Of a stretch of 64,000 nucleotides of DNA, positions 1-11,815 are shown piece after piece. Location of the stretch: the NCBI GenBank assembly GCA_030848705.1, contig CM061241.1, forward strand, positions 79,989,178-80,053,177, in the 5' to 3' direction. Below the pieces are notes generated by a model. It made no database searches and was not told the DNA's origin. It saw nothing but the letters and a program-made list of their open reading frames with translations. Source of the DNA: Heracleum sosnowskyi (Eukaryota; Streptophyta; Magnoliopsida; Apiales; Apiaceae). The translations under genes and the position numbers were made by a program. The stretch's first letter is position 1; each line of letters opens with the position of its first letter.

Positions 1-647
1 TAAATTTATACTAAACACGGACAAGACAAAGTATTGAATACTCACACGAACAAGTAATTAAATCTATAATACACACGTGCAAGAATATATATAAAAGGCT
101 TTCGCCAAGTTATTACGCGTTAAACTAAACACACACGAACAAGTATTTAAACACACAACACAAGTATAATAACACAACAAGAATATAAAAAACAAGTAAG
201 TAAACAACAAAGCAAGAAACAAAAATATAAGTACTTAAAAGTACTTTCGGCTGAATGGTGTAGAAATGGGCCGAATGGTACAACTTGTAATCGTACAAGT
301 TCACTTGGTTTACTTGGTATTGTTTCGTTAAGTTCTTGAAAAATATTTGAGCTTGTTTAAAGATCAAAGAACTTGGTTAAACAAGAACAAGAAGTGAGCC
401 TTTTCTTTTGGTTACTTAAAGTATCAAGTTTATACCACTTAAGGTAAAACAAGACTATAACTTTGTAACCAAACCAAAAGATAGCTTATGGCCTTTTTAC
501 CCTTACAAGTGGGTTTATCAAGGACTTGAGAGAAGCTTAGGATAATATTTTAAGTGCTTCCAATTACTTAAAATATGCCAAACAATACACTAAACGAATA
601 AACTTCAAGAACAAGTGTATGTTTGTGTCAAAATGCAAATACTTGAA
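1..647. other. A+T-rich repeat-like DNA, no gene
   Basis: No coding region, RNA gene or clear transposon end is visible. The stretch is rich in CAAG and CACA words. Its composition resembles 9619-10161, on the other side of the Helitron-type region. The two may be flanks of one older repeat, but no unique junction proves it. Confidence 0.4.
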
Positions 648-3637
648 TCTATTATATTCTTAATAGCTGCTAGTGAAGGGTTTGGATAATTCCATCAAAT
701 ACCCTTAAAATTTTTGCCTCTACATACAGCTTATGTCTATTTTGGTAAATTCCCAATTCAAAAATATTATCTTACATCATCATCATTAATTAAAAGATAT
801 CTTATTTTATGCTTATCTTTCACACAACTATAATCCCGCTTATACACAATATGACATGATTTCCTTAATTTACTATAGCTATAATTACCCATCAATTTAG
901 GATATAAAATTGGCAATATATCAAATCAATATTTAATATTTTTTTGAATATGTTTGAATTCCGTAATCAGTGGAAGCATTAAACAATTACATACTATTTT
1001 TATCCATAATTTTTGTTATCTGTTTTCAAAATCCAAATTCATAATTGATTACAAGTATTTCTTGATTATAAATTTTTGATCTTCACCATTCACAATGTTA
1101 AAATCTCATTTTATTTCTTTTCTCTCTTATTCTTTGTCTACTATTTTCCTATGTCTTTTCGTTAGTGTTTGTATCGATTATGCAGGTTTGTGTACATGTA
1201 TGTGTTTTATATTTTTGTTGCTTACTTTTATATATCACTAATATTTGTTTACATTGTGCATAATACCACATTTTGAACCATTTTTTTGGAGACAACAAAA
1301 ACATGATAATTAAACACATATATACGCTACAATGATCGTTCTTATATGTTGATTTTGTTATATAGTAATTGCAGGTGAATTCCAAATCTTATAGACTTGA
1401 GTTCTTGATCATAAGAGGACGTGGTATCCATGAATTCAAAGTGGACAAAAAAGACAAAGGTACTCTTTTATGTTTATGTAATGTGTCATTGATTTAAGTA
1501 ATGTATTTGTACACTTTTTGTCAAATATGTTGTTGTTTACTTAAAGTTGCTATTAATATTAGTTTATTTTGTTTTGAAAATGATAGTTAAACCAATTGTA
1601 GTTGAATCTTAAATCATATATATTGAAATTCTTGATCGTAAGAGATCGTAGTATCCATGGGCTCAATTTTCTCAAAAGAATCAACTAATGGTTAATGTTA
1701 ATATAATGTATCTTTATATTAAGTGATGCATTTGCACACATTTTGTTCAATGTTATTGGTTTGATATTGGTATGATATTAGTTTGATAGATGTTCAATAA
1801 TACCTTTTTTTCTGAATGATGTTTAGTTTAGATGGTATCCATGTTTTAAAAGATTTGTATGTATGATTGCAACTTGAGATATTCATATGATTGTGATTTG
1901 AGATATTAATAAAAGTGATTAAATCATTATAAATATTAATAATTTTGAAATTTCGATTATGTGTAATATCCATATCTTGAGTAGTTGCCAACAAGTTCAC
2001 AAAATTTATTGTTTTTACGTAGAGTGATCACTCTTATTAAAGTCGTGATAACTTTTTTAAAATGACATGATTACATCAAATGGGAGTTTCTTTAAAACTC
2101 ATTTCAAATTTTACATCATAATTATTAATAGCATGTTGTCTCTTTCCTATTTATAAAAAAATTATGCAATTATCACACCATTTATTTAATATAAAGTAGT
2201 CATAGTTATGAATAAATTAAGCACACGAATTTTGTGATATATCAAATAATTAAGGTAATATCTATTTATTTTCTCAATCAGTGAGAAAAAATTAAATAAT
2301 TGTATTTTTTTACCTTCATCTCAAAAAATTTGCATATATTAAATATCTAAATCAAATCAGTATACTTCAATGATAATCAACGTCTATCAATTTCTTTCCA
2401 AATTTATCAATCCTCATAATTTCAAATTTTAAATTAACTACTCATATCTCATTTCCCGATATAAATCGATAATAATAATAATTATTATTATTATCTTATT
2501 TCCTCTTTAATTATCTCTCTTATTTTTTCAAATTTTAAATTCCAATTTGGCTATAGATTTTAAAATGACTACTTTTATTAATATGAATTGTCAATCCATA
2601 CATTTTCATTCTCTTTTTCTTCTCCGTTATTTTTCTCTCTATATGTTGGAGTTTTACACACACACACACATATATCTCTCTCTTATTTGATGATATTTTT
2701 CATGTTTCTACTATGATACATATTTTAAAATGACGAAGAAGTCTCAATTGGTTCAAATTATCACAATTGGTTATACTGTCTATATGTTTGATGAAAATTC
2801 TTACAGAGGTTTGTTAATCTATAAGAAAGTCCTACAATTTTAAATACAATATGTGACGTTTGTAGTATATAAATTAATAAAGTATCATATATTTATTTAG
2901 ATAATTAGTTGAAGTACATACATACACAAGTAAATATGAAAATTAAATCATTGTACAAATTATAATTAATTTTTTTTAATCAGATCTTTCAAAATTTTCT
3001 ACAACCTTACATTTTCCAAATTCAAATTCACTACTCTTATGTCATTTTTCATTGTAAACTAAAAAAATTCATTAATTTTGTTATAACCTAAACCATTTAA
3101 TTTTTGCCCATTTTGACACCTACAATAGATATACGTGAATTCAATACTGTGCCTATATTATGGATCAATCTATAAACAATTTTTAAAATATAGAAATTGT
3201 TTCAAATCAATCCTTAATTGTTGTTATCATTTTTTTCAAATTCAAAATCATGATTGCTTATACATACGTATAACTCATTCTCTTAATTTTAACATAAAAA
3301 TTCAATATTTTAGTTAGCTTAATGATCATTTCTTTGATCTATCCTTTTCTGTTCTCCTTTTTCATCTTCTATCTTTCTCTTATACTCAAAAGCTTTTTTG
3401 TGTGTGAGTGTTTATATATGTGATTGTGTATATGAGTCATGTGTAGAACATTTCATCCAGTAACTAGCATTCCGTAAAGTTTTCTGTTAAATTTTTTTCC
3501 TAAATTTAATGGAGTATTAGCTTTAAATGATTTGAGTGCTTTAAATGAGTCCCCGTGGAGATCGGGTAGTTATGTGAGATATTTTGATGAGAACGGTGGC
3601 AACTTTGATATAAAACCCTATTACTTACACTATATAT
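648..3637. other. gene-free repeat region upstream of the Helitron-type unit
   Basis: No credible gene was found. The stretch shares modules with 3638-9618, including a segment near 1470-1915 that recurs at 5262-5670 and a phrase of the type 'CTTGATCGTAAGAGATCGT' followed by a GTATCCATGG-like end. These shared modules suggest nested or rearranged members of one repeat family on both sides of 3638. A base order A|TC suits a Helitron start at 648, but this alone is weak. Confidence 0.4.
1470..1915 (+). repeat. diverged direct repeat, copy 1
   Basis: The segment begins around 'TATGTAATGTGTCATTGA' and passes through the TCGTAAGAGATCGT / GTATCCATGG phrase. It ends near 'TTGCAACTTGAGATATTC'. The same order of words recurs at 5262-5670 with many substitutions and small indels. 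No ORF spans it. Confidence 0.7.
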
Positions 3638-4948
3638 TCTATCTTAAACCCCGTGCGATGCACGTATTATTTTTCATAGTTGTTATTTTATTATATATGT
3701 TTTAATATTTTATTAATCACATTTATTAAAAAAAATAAACATGTTAAAATAGGTAAACTCTTTTAAATAATTAAAAGAGTTAAAATAGATTTTAAAATAA
3801 ATAAGTAATGTTTTTCTCTTGATATTTTTGAAAAATGAAGGGTTTTAAGTAGAATAAATAGAAAATGTAACATGTTTTAGTTGAAAAAAGGTAATTTCCC
3901 GCGATATTTTTGAAAACGAGGGGATTTTATTGAAAGAATAGAAAAAGTAATGTGTTTCAATATAAAAAGGTAATCGGTTATAAATATGTATTGTTGATTA
4001 AAAGCACTAAAATAGGTTTTAAAATAGAAAATAATCTCCATTGTTCCCAAAAGTGTATCCACATATATAGTTGGCATAAACACATTAAAATAATATTTAT
4101 AAGTGTAGGTTTTAATATGTATTACTAAAATAATATTTGCAGTATACGAAACATGGATATCCTTAACGAAGTTGCTTTAGCGATTGTTAATTCCGGCAAA
4201 ATACGTAAATGTATTCGTCAATACATAAGAAACATTGGTATATTTATTTAAATTGATTTTTATATCTACAGAAGGTAGACAAGATAATGTTAAATTACTG
4301 TAATTTTTTAATCAAATTGTACTTAAGTATGTATAACTGAACACTATATTGTTGTGTATAATATTGATATATGTTTGATGTGTTTAATATATTTTGTTTT
4401 GTATCTGAAATTTCTTCTATTCCATTCATTATGTTTTTCTCTATATTCATATAATATTGATATATGTTTGATGTATTTAGTATACTTTGTTTTGTATCTG
4501 AACTTTCTTCTTTTCCGTTAGTTTTGTTTTTCTTTGTATTTATTTACTCATGAGGGATTTTTTCTGTTTGTATTTTCATGAATTTGTTTGCATATTTTTA
4601 AGGACCCGAATCATTACGTGCGAACTAATTGGTATGTGTATCCATGACAGAGTGTTTCAACACCGTGTTCGTTGTACCACTTGATCACAAGCGTTCGTAG
4701 TATCCGTAGAATTCAATTAGTCAAAGAAATCAGGTTTTAATTCAATTAATTTTGTTTATAATTATATTTTATTAGATTAACCTATGATATTTGTAATTTT
4801 AGTGTTCTTTTTCTCTTAGTAGTTTATGCCTATTTTAGATGTTAAAATTTTAGTATGTTCGTTTATATGTACACTTATATTTGTTTAGTTTTTTTAATTA
4901 CAAAAATATGCAATATATGATTAAAAATAAATTACTTGATCTGAAATA

Positions 4949-5110
4949 AATATATGTACATTTTTTGGTGGATGATAATGTGCCACATATAGTAATTTTA
5001 CATCCTAGGTATTTAGTTATTTTATCATCTTTTTTGTTGAGTTTTTAATTGTATAGTGTTCGAATTGCGAGGTGTCGCCGTTAGGCAACGCCAGGAAACC
5101 TTTCACTGAA
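4949..5110 (+). repeat. hairpin module, copy 1
   Basis: A module of about 150 bp starts at 'GGTGGATGATAATGTGCC' and ends with a hairpin (GTCGCC, loop GTTA, GGCAAC at 5074-5089), then GCC(A)GGAAACCTTTC. Related copies lie at 5885-6040 and 6205-6370. The word is non-coding in all frames. Confidence 0.65.
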
Positions 5111-5261
5111 ATTTTTTATATTTGTATATTTTTCATATTTTGTTTATGTTTGTTTAAAATGTAATTGCATAAATAATATAATAATTTTTAATGATTTGAA
5201 ACAGATTTATATACATTAATTTCATGCTAAGCATTATGATTTTCTCCAATAAATTTAATAT

Positions 5262-5670
5262 TTATGTAATGTGTCATTGACTTATGTAATGCATATATAC
5301 ACTTTTTGTCGAATATATTCGTTGTTTACTTAAATTTGCTAAATATTTATTTATTTTGTGTTGAAGGTTAAAACAATTGCAGGTGAATCTCAAGTCGTAT
5401 ATATTAAAATTCTCGACTGGAAGAGATTGTGGTATTCATGAAACTCCTGATCGGAATAGATCGTGGTATCCATGGACTCGAATTTCTCAATGGAATCAAC
5501 TAATGTTAATATAATGTATCGCTATATTGGTTTGATATTGACATGATATTAGTTTGATAGATGTTTAATCATACTTCTTTTTATGTTTATGATATTTAGT
5601 ATAATGATATCTATGTTTTAAAAGAATTGTATGCGTAATTGCAACTTGAGATATTCGTATAATTGTGACT
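5262..5670 (+). repeat. diverged direct repeat, copy 2
   Basis: This is the second copy of the module seen at 1470-1915. It keeps the same order of landmarks: TAATGTGTCATTGA, CACTTTTTGTCGAATAT, the GGTATCCATGG phrase, ATGATATTAGTTTGATAGATG and TTGCAACTTGAGATATTCG. The GTGGTATYCATG phrase is doubled within this copy (about 5428-5472). Confidence 0.7.
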
Positions 5671-5884
5671 TACTCTGTTACTCATAATTACATTTGTTTG
5701 GATTAATTTTTTATGTTTGTAATTTTAATTTTCTTATAGTAGTTTGTGCCTCTTTAGGATGTTAAATGTTTTATATGTTTACGTGTATGCTACACTTATA
5801 TTTATTTAAAATATTTTAATTATATAACATATGCAATATATAATAAATAATTATAGTATTTTGTTATAAACAAAAATATGTACA

Positions 5885-6040
5885 TATTTTGGTGGGTGGC
5901 ATTGATACTACACTTAGTAATTTACATCATATGTATTTCGTTACTTAATCTTTCTTTTTGTTGAGTTTTAAAATGTATGTGGTTCAACTTGCAAGAGATC
6001 GCTGTTAGGCGACACCGAGAAGACTTTAATTGAAGTTTTA
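5885..6040 (+). repeat. hairpin module, copy 2
   Basis: This is a diverged copy of the module. Its hairpin is ATCGCT, loop GTTA, GGCGAC (5998-6013), followed by ACCGAGAAG. One G-T wobble and one mismatch are present in the stem. Confidence 0.6.
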
Positions 6041-6204
6041 TGGCAAATTAATTACTATTTGATATATATTTTTTAATTCTAAATTTTATAATTTGTATTA
6101 TCTCAACACTCAAATCATCCGATCTCATAATTTTTGAAATTTTAAAAGATCATTCAATTTCTTTTTCGTTGATTACTCAATTAAATCAGAGTACTTAAAT
6201 CAAG

Positions 6205-6370
6205 TGTTTTATTGATATATACATTTTTAATGGATGATATTGTGCCACATATAGTAATTTTACATCCTAAATATTTAGTTATTTTATCTTTTTTCTTTGT
6301 TGAGTTTTTAATTGTTTAGTGTTCGAATTGTGAGGTGTCGCCGTTAGGCGACGCCGAGAAACATTTCACT
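6205..6370 (+). repeat. hairpin module, copy 3
   Basis: This copy is closest to copy 1. Its hairpin is perfect: GTCGCC, loop GTTA, GGCGAC (6337-6352), followed by GCCGAGAAAC. A fourth, shorter relative at 8721-8735 has the stem ATCGC/GCGAT, followed by GCCGAGAAATC. Confidence 0.65.
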
Positions 6371-7995
6371 GATTTTTTTTAATATTTTTATATTGTTAAT
6401 CAATCAATAAACGATATCTGTATAATAAACTGTTTTATATCACTCCTTAATGTTACCACTTTTTCAACATCAAATTTTGTTTATCTAATTCTCTTTGTTC
6501 TAACATAAAAAGTCTATATATTCTTAATGAGTACCAGGAAAAAGTCTTTATTTTCAATATAAATTACGGGTACAAAAGTAATTTTCTTACTATCCCATTT
6601 ATAACAATAACAAAATTTACCTATGTTTTATTTATTACAATTTGCAAACTTATTTTATATAAGGGTTTGCATAATTCATGAATTATCCATTTTCAGTCCA
6701 GTTCTTTAAATTATTAATTAATCTCTTATATCATATTAAATATCACATGATTTACAACATTTTAAATTTTAAATTACTTCCATTTATTCTTTTCCTCATA
6801 ATAGTAATATGTACCTATCACATATCCTAATTTCAAGCTATCGGATCTATTTATTTGATATTGATGCATAAGTTTTGTATCACATTTATATGCAATTAAA
6901 GGGATATTTAACGATCTTTGATTATTTTCAATCCACTTTAATTGTTATTTTTCTGAAATTTAAATTGTTATTGTTTTCATATCCTTGATTTTCTTCAATT
7001 TTAGATTTTTAAGATTTTCGAAACTGTGATTTTGTCACGTTTTATTAAAGATTCTATCAGCCATATATCATCATTTCACGCAATCGGTATTTATGTGATA
7101 TCATACATGAATATTGTATTAGATATACACAAAATTTAAGACATGTTTAACAATCTTTTCTCAACATTTTTTTGTTATTACTTTCAAATTTTTGATTGTC
7201 CTCAATTTTATCCTTTTTAGATTTTAAATCCATGCATTTTCATTCTTTTCTTCTTCTCCATTTTTATTTCTCTCTGTGAGTTGGAGCTTTATATATAAAC
7301 ATGTATATCTCTTCTTTTACGATATTTTTCATGTTTTTGTTGTGATATAGATTTTATAGTGGTGAAAAAGTCTCAATTGATTCCAATATTCATATTTTAG
7401 AGTTACGTATTCTCTAAATTAGGTAAAAATTGTTAACTTAAAAATTACGATGGTGATCTTTATAGTCTCATCTATTTCTCGGACAATTTTACAGTAATTT
7501 ATTATTGTGTATATTTTGGTTATGCGGTTGATATGTTTGATGAAAATTTTGACAGAAGTTTGTTGACAATTTTAAATATAATATACGACTTGACTGCTCA
7601 CTCGGGCTAATCTTCGTCCTCTCCACATATTTTTCATATGTTTATATTTATTTGTTTAATCAAAAATTTGTTATCTACGTTAATTTTTTGTAAATTTAGT
7701 TTCATATTTTGTCGAATAATATTTCATTTTTATTTGTGTTTAAAGTGACACCAAACTTGACCATCAAAAATCTATTTTTTTAATGTATGTTCATAATGTA
7801 AATACATATATAATATAATGATTTTTAATTATTTTGAACTGATTTATATATTTTAACTGCATGTCAATCAATATTATTTTCTCCCTTAAATTTAATATAT
7901 TTTGACGCTATTTTTTCAAGGTTGAACAAGTTGCACAATGTATGTATTGGTCCAATAAAAATTTCAATCTTTTTTAGCTTTTTTGATACAATGTA

Positions 7996-8213
7996 CTCCC
8001 CCGTCTCACTAATATTGGCCATCCTAATTTTTACATGCATTTTTGGTTGCAAATAAAATATATTTCCATAACTTTTTTTCAAAATTTTCCTTTTCCGAAT
8101 TAATATTTTAAGAGTAAATTTTAATTTTGAAAAAAAAGTTACGAAACAATATTTTATTTTCACCGAAAAATGTGGTAAAATAAACATGGCAAATATTAGT
8201 GGGACGGGGGGAG
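7996..8213. mobile_element. Stowaway-type MITE
   Basis: Terminal inverted repeats read CTCCCCCGTCTCACTAATATT on the left and its near-complement AATATTAGTGGGACGGGGGGAG on the right. A TA duplication flanks both (7994-7995 and 8214-8215). The consensus CTCCCTCCGTCCC is that of plant Tc1/mariner-derived Stowaway MITEs. At 218 bp it has no coding capacity. Confidence 0.9.
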
Positions 8214-9587
8214 TATGTAAAATTATGGTCGCCGTCAACGAGAAACCTTCTAACTCAAAATTTTATATGTCTTTTTATACGATTCTTTTTTTATGCATGC
8301 CTACAATGCAAGTAAAGTATGTGAATAAATAAATAAATAAAAAGAATCAGAAATATGAGAATAGTTCGATGCAAATCTTTTTAACAAAAAAATTAATTTA
8401 TTCTAATTTATTTTGTATTTTGTATTTATTTTGTATTAATTGTTTATTTAAGAATTGAAGTCTTAACTCTAATAACAATGAGTATAATAGTACAAAAAAA
8501 TTATTTTGCACTAACTTTTACAATTTTCATCATTTTCAGAGTCACATTATCTTAATTACATTTATCTTATCTTATTATTACATACAAAAATTACTAAGTT
8601 TAATTATTTTTATTTATTATTGTTAATATATTGTGGATAAATAGAAGTTAGATTAAAAAATTATATTTTTTAAAATATATTGTATCGTATTTCTTACGTT
8701 TTTTATATATGATACGAGTTATCGCAAACGGCGATGCCGAGAAATCTTTCTCTATAAAATTACTTCAAAATTATTGTACTTTACATACTTTCATTCTTAT
8801 ATAGCATGGAACAAAATAGTATGTAAAACAGTTCAAAATTTAAATAAATTTATAGATATTGTTTTTTTAATTTATTCAAAATGCATGTATAATATATTAC
8901 TTACATTAATTACAGAGATTAGGAATAAAGATCAAAGCATGGTGATGCTATTCCCGGTTACTGTCCGAAAATTTTATAAAACTTTATATGTTTCGCTTCC
9001 CATATTTTTTTTTTCAAATGACAACGTGTGAATTAGATCAGCATCAGACGGGTTGCAATAAATGCTTTATACATTTAATTTTTGTTCGTCAAAATTTTCA
9101 TAACTTCTCATTCAAATAAAGTTATAGAGATTGTCAATATTGATTTCCAAAATATAAATTTTATCAATGTTGATTGTAATGAGATTTTTTATGTAAATTC
9201 TAACCAGTTTGCATGAATCCGAAGAGAATAAAATTGGAAAGTAGATAAAAAAATTTGAAGACCTTTAATTTGCGGCAAGAAAAATAATGTTAGCATATCA
9301 AGGTTACTTAATTTTATAATTGTTTTATTATATAATTATTTACCTTTATTTTTAATTCATGTGTCCAACATACTTTATAAATTTTACTAACAAATCTCCA
9401 TTAATTTTAATTACTATTATTTCTTCTTTTAAATTTGTTTTTCTTCTATATTATATTTTGTGTTATTCTAAATATAAATTACTATTTTTAGCAAAAAAAA
9501 AAAATATAAATTACTATCATTTTATATCCTAAATTTTCAATATAAATGAAATATTATAATTAACTTAAATATATTATAAATATTTCA

Positions 9588-9618
9588 CCCGTGTGCGTAG
9601 CACGGGCTAATTCCCTAG
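9588..9618 (+). other. Helitron-type 3' terminus
   Basis: The stem CCCGTG (9588-9593) and its complement CACGGG (9601-9606) enclose a 7-nt loop. After a short spacer comes CTAG at 9615-9618, and the next base is T. This matches the hairpin plus CTRR end of plant Helitrons. Confidence 0.7.
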
Positions 9619-10161
9619 TATAAGTTAATATATGCAAAGATTCAACAAACAAGCATAATATATTAACTATATATTCGGTTATATATATAAAAGCCAAGGA
9701 ATATTTATAAAAAAGAGAAACTAACTTATAACCCTTGAGATCTAAAGAGAAAACAAGAGAAAAAGCTAGTAACGAAGCCTAAAACACACAAAAGTAGTCA
9801 CCGGAAAATGGCCGGAACATGGACTTTAAAAACTGACCTTGGGAGGCTACTAAGGTCACCTGGGGGCTGCCTTAAAGGTCTTTTAGGTGGCCTAAGTGTT
9901 GGTGACCAAAGGTGTGTGTATAAGAGCAAGTTTGGTGAAGAAATACAAGCAAAAATGATGTTAAATCAAGGTGTAAAAATGGCTTAAACTCAATAAACGT
10001 TTTTGGCACTTCAGGGACAGTAGGTAGAGTGTTTAGAGAGTTATTTCTTCAGCATGTATTTGGCTCTTGAAGGCTTGAGAAATGAATGGGGGTAGGTGGG
10101 TGGGGTGGGGTGGGGTGGGGTGGGGGGGGGGGGGGCTTTTATAGGCAAAAAATAAGCATTT
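9619..10161. other. old LTR-like sequence flanking element B
   Basis: No gene is visible. On the minus strand a TATAAAAG box (10136-10143 on the plus strand, just outside the G tract) is followed by a C-rich leader-like tract. This looks like the promoter region of an old LTR facing left. If so, element B jumped into this LTR, and 24590 onward would be its upstream half. This is an inference from composition; I cannot show a second LTR. Confidence 0.35.
10088..10135 (+). repeat. GGGGT repeat and poly-G tract
   Basis: Several GGGGT units run into an uninterrupted run of G. The plus strand has more than four G3+ runs with one-base loops, which fits an intramolecular G-quadruplex. It lies just upstream of the left LTR of element B. 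Confidence 0.85.
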
Positions 10162-11131
10162 TGTTAGAAAATGGAAAGTTTGAGGCATATTTTAAATATG
10201 TTCTTGATGGAATTTTCGGAAACTAACAATTGGAGGTTGCTCCTTGTTATGAGGACTTAAACTTTCATGTTTGGATCTAAGACATTTTCTTAGTGGAATC
10301 CATAAATAAATTGAGTTGAAATAGCTTGCTTGAAATGGGTTATGTGGGTTGGTTATATTGAAATAACTTGTATCCCACATAAAAATGGTAATGAGAGGTT
10401 GGTGGGTTTATATAAAACCATGTGCAAGAGTAGTGTACAACTACTAAGGCATGTGGGTGTGCATGGTGTTATTATGTGCCTCACGCGAGCGCGCGCACAC
10501 ACGCGCGCGCCGCCGCCTCGCCTCGCCACGCCACGTCACGACACGACTCGACTCGGGTCGGGTCGAAGGGCGATTCCTGATGGACCAGTTCTTGGATCAA
10601 ATCCTGATGGTCTGGTCAGTTCTTGGATCAAATCCTAATGACTACTGATCCTGATGACCTGTGTCAGTACCTGGATCTTGATGGTAGGTCCAGTCCTGAC
10701 GAAATCCTGATGGTCGGTCAAGTACTGATGCCACTCCTGACGGACAGCAATTCCTGATGGCTTGAGTAAGTACTGATGATGATCAAATCCTGATGGACCA
10801 GGAAATCCTGACTGAGCTGTAACTGTTATTAAATCCCGATGACAACTGTTATGGTAATTAAATCAGAATAATTAGTATTAAATGCCATATCTTCAGTTAC
10901 AATATTTGGTCTGTTACGTTTTATTTTGTATTATATTTATATATATATATACAAAAGAGAACGTTTGACAGATTGGGTGATATACGTAACTTAGAAAACC
11001 CTAGCATCAGTTTTTTCTTCTCTGCTCTCTCTTTCAACACATACAGAATATACATAGTTTTTGGGCAAACTGAGGTGCTGGTCGCTGTTGATCATTCCTA
11101 CTACTGTGAGTGGATTGATCTGTGCTGTTTT
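10162..11131 (+). repeat. element B left LTR, first part
   Basis: It matches the right LTR at 23150 onward almost base for base, except that it lacks about 150 bp present there (23578-23728). It carries a CpG-rich segment near 10485-10575 and an array of AATCCTGATG-like words at about 10570-10850. A TATA-like AT run lies near 10935. It is cut at the GTTTT target (11127-11131) by element A. Confidence 0.9.
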
Positions 11132-11696
11132 TGTTGCCCAGTAAATAACAATTGTAGAAGGGGGGTTGAATACAATTGTATAAGATTCTCGACTTATTAA
11201 AGTATATATCACAATATGAAAGAATAATAACAGCTTTATGAAATCTGATATAAAACTGTTACAAACTCTCTCAAGAAATTCTGATGTTCTTGAGAGCTTC
11301 TAGGTTACAAAATACTCGTGTATGCGATTGGTTATTAAAACCAAAACCTAAACTGTGTTTATATACTACACAGCTTCTCTATCAATTACAAGATAAGTCC
11401 TAATCAATTACAAAGATTGAAACATATCCTAAATCGATAGCTGCAATCCTATAAACTAGGAACCGACATAATAAACTTCCTTATTTAACTAGACTCCAAA
11501 TATAACTCGAAGTATGAATCCTGATCAGCTTCCAGTCCTGATGATCAATCCTGATCCCAGTCCTGATATAGAAATCCTGATGATAATCCTGATACTGACG
11601 CTTGAGAAAATACTGATGACCATGCAATACTGATGACGTCAGCAATCCTGATCAGTTGAGTCTAGATCCTGACGATCATTGAATCCTGATCTAACA
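11132..11696 (-). repeat. element A 3' LTR
   Basis: On the minus strand it runs from TGTTAGATCAGG to GGGCAACA, 565 bp. It directly follows a polypurine tract (AGATTGGGGGAGAT on the minus strand, 11697-11711). Positions 11515-11695 hold about eleven copies of a TCCTGAT-like word, which reads AATCCTGATG on the plus strand. Confidence 0.88.
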
Positions 11697-11815
11697 ATCT
11701 CCCCCAATCTTATACTTTGTAAAATAATGTATAGATTCCATGATTTAATGATGTCAAAAACTTATTTACAAAATGTACAAGTATTTACAATAGCAAAATT
11801 ATCTTCTCAGATTCT

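Larger units (their letters stand above)
3638..9618 (+). mobile_element. Helitron-type element, 5' end provisional
   Basis: The right end has the Helitron layout: a 6-bp GC-rich hairpin at 9588-9606, a short spacer, then CTAG at 9615-9618 followed by T. The proposed left end at 3638 starts TCTATC and runs into CCCCGTGCGATGCACG. Its GTGCG..GCAC core resembles the 3' hairpin. Helitrons insert between A and T; here the base before TC is T rather than A, so the 5' limit is not secure, and the unit may start further left or be a nest of elements. No Rep/helicase ORF is visible, so it would be non-autonomous. It contains a Stowaway MITE and several copies of a 150-bp hairpin module. Confidence 0.45.

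Noticed and set aside
7864..8238. 124-residue minus-strand frame
   Set aside because: It runs across the Stowaway MITE and its flanks, with no protein-like composition and no similarity to a known family.
10330..10638. Frames rich in Arg, His and Thr over the CpG-dense LTR tract, also at 23318-23671
   Set aside because: They come from alternating CA/CG sequence in the LTR of element B and are open in several frames by composition only.
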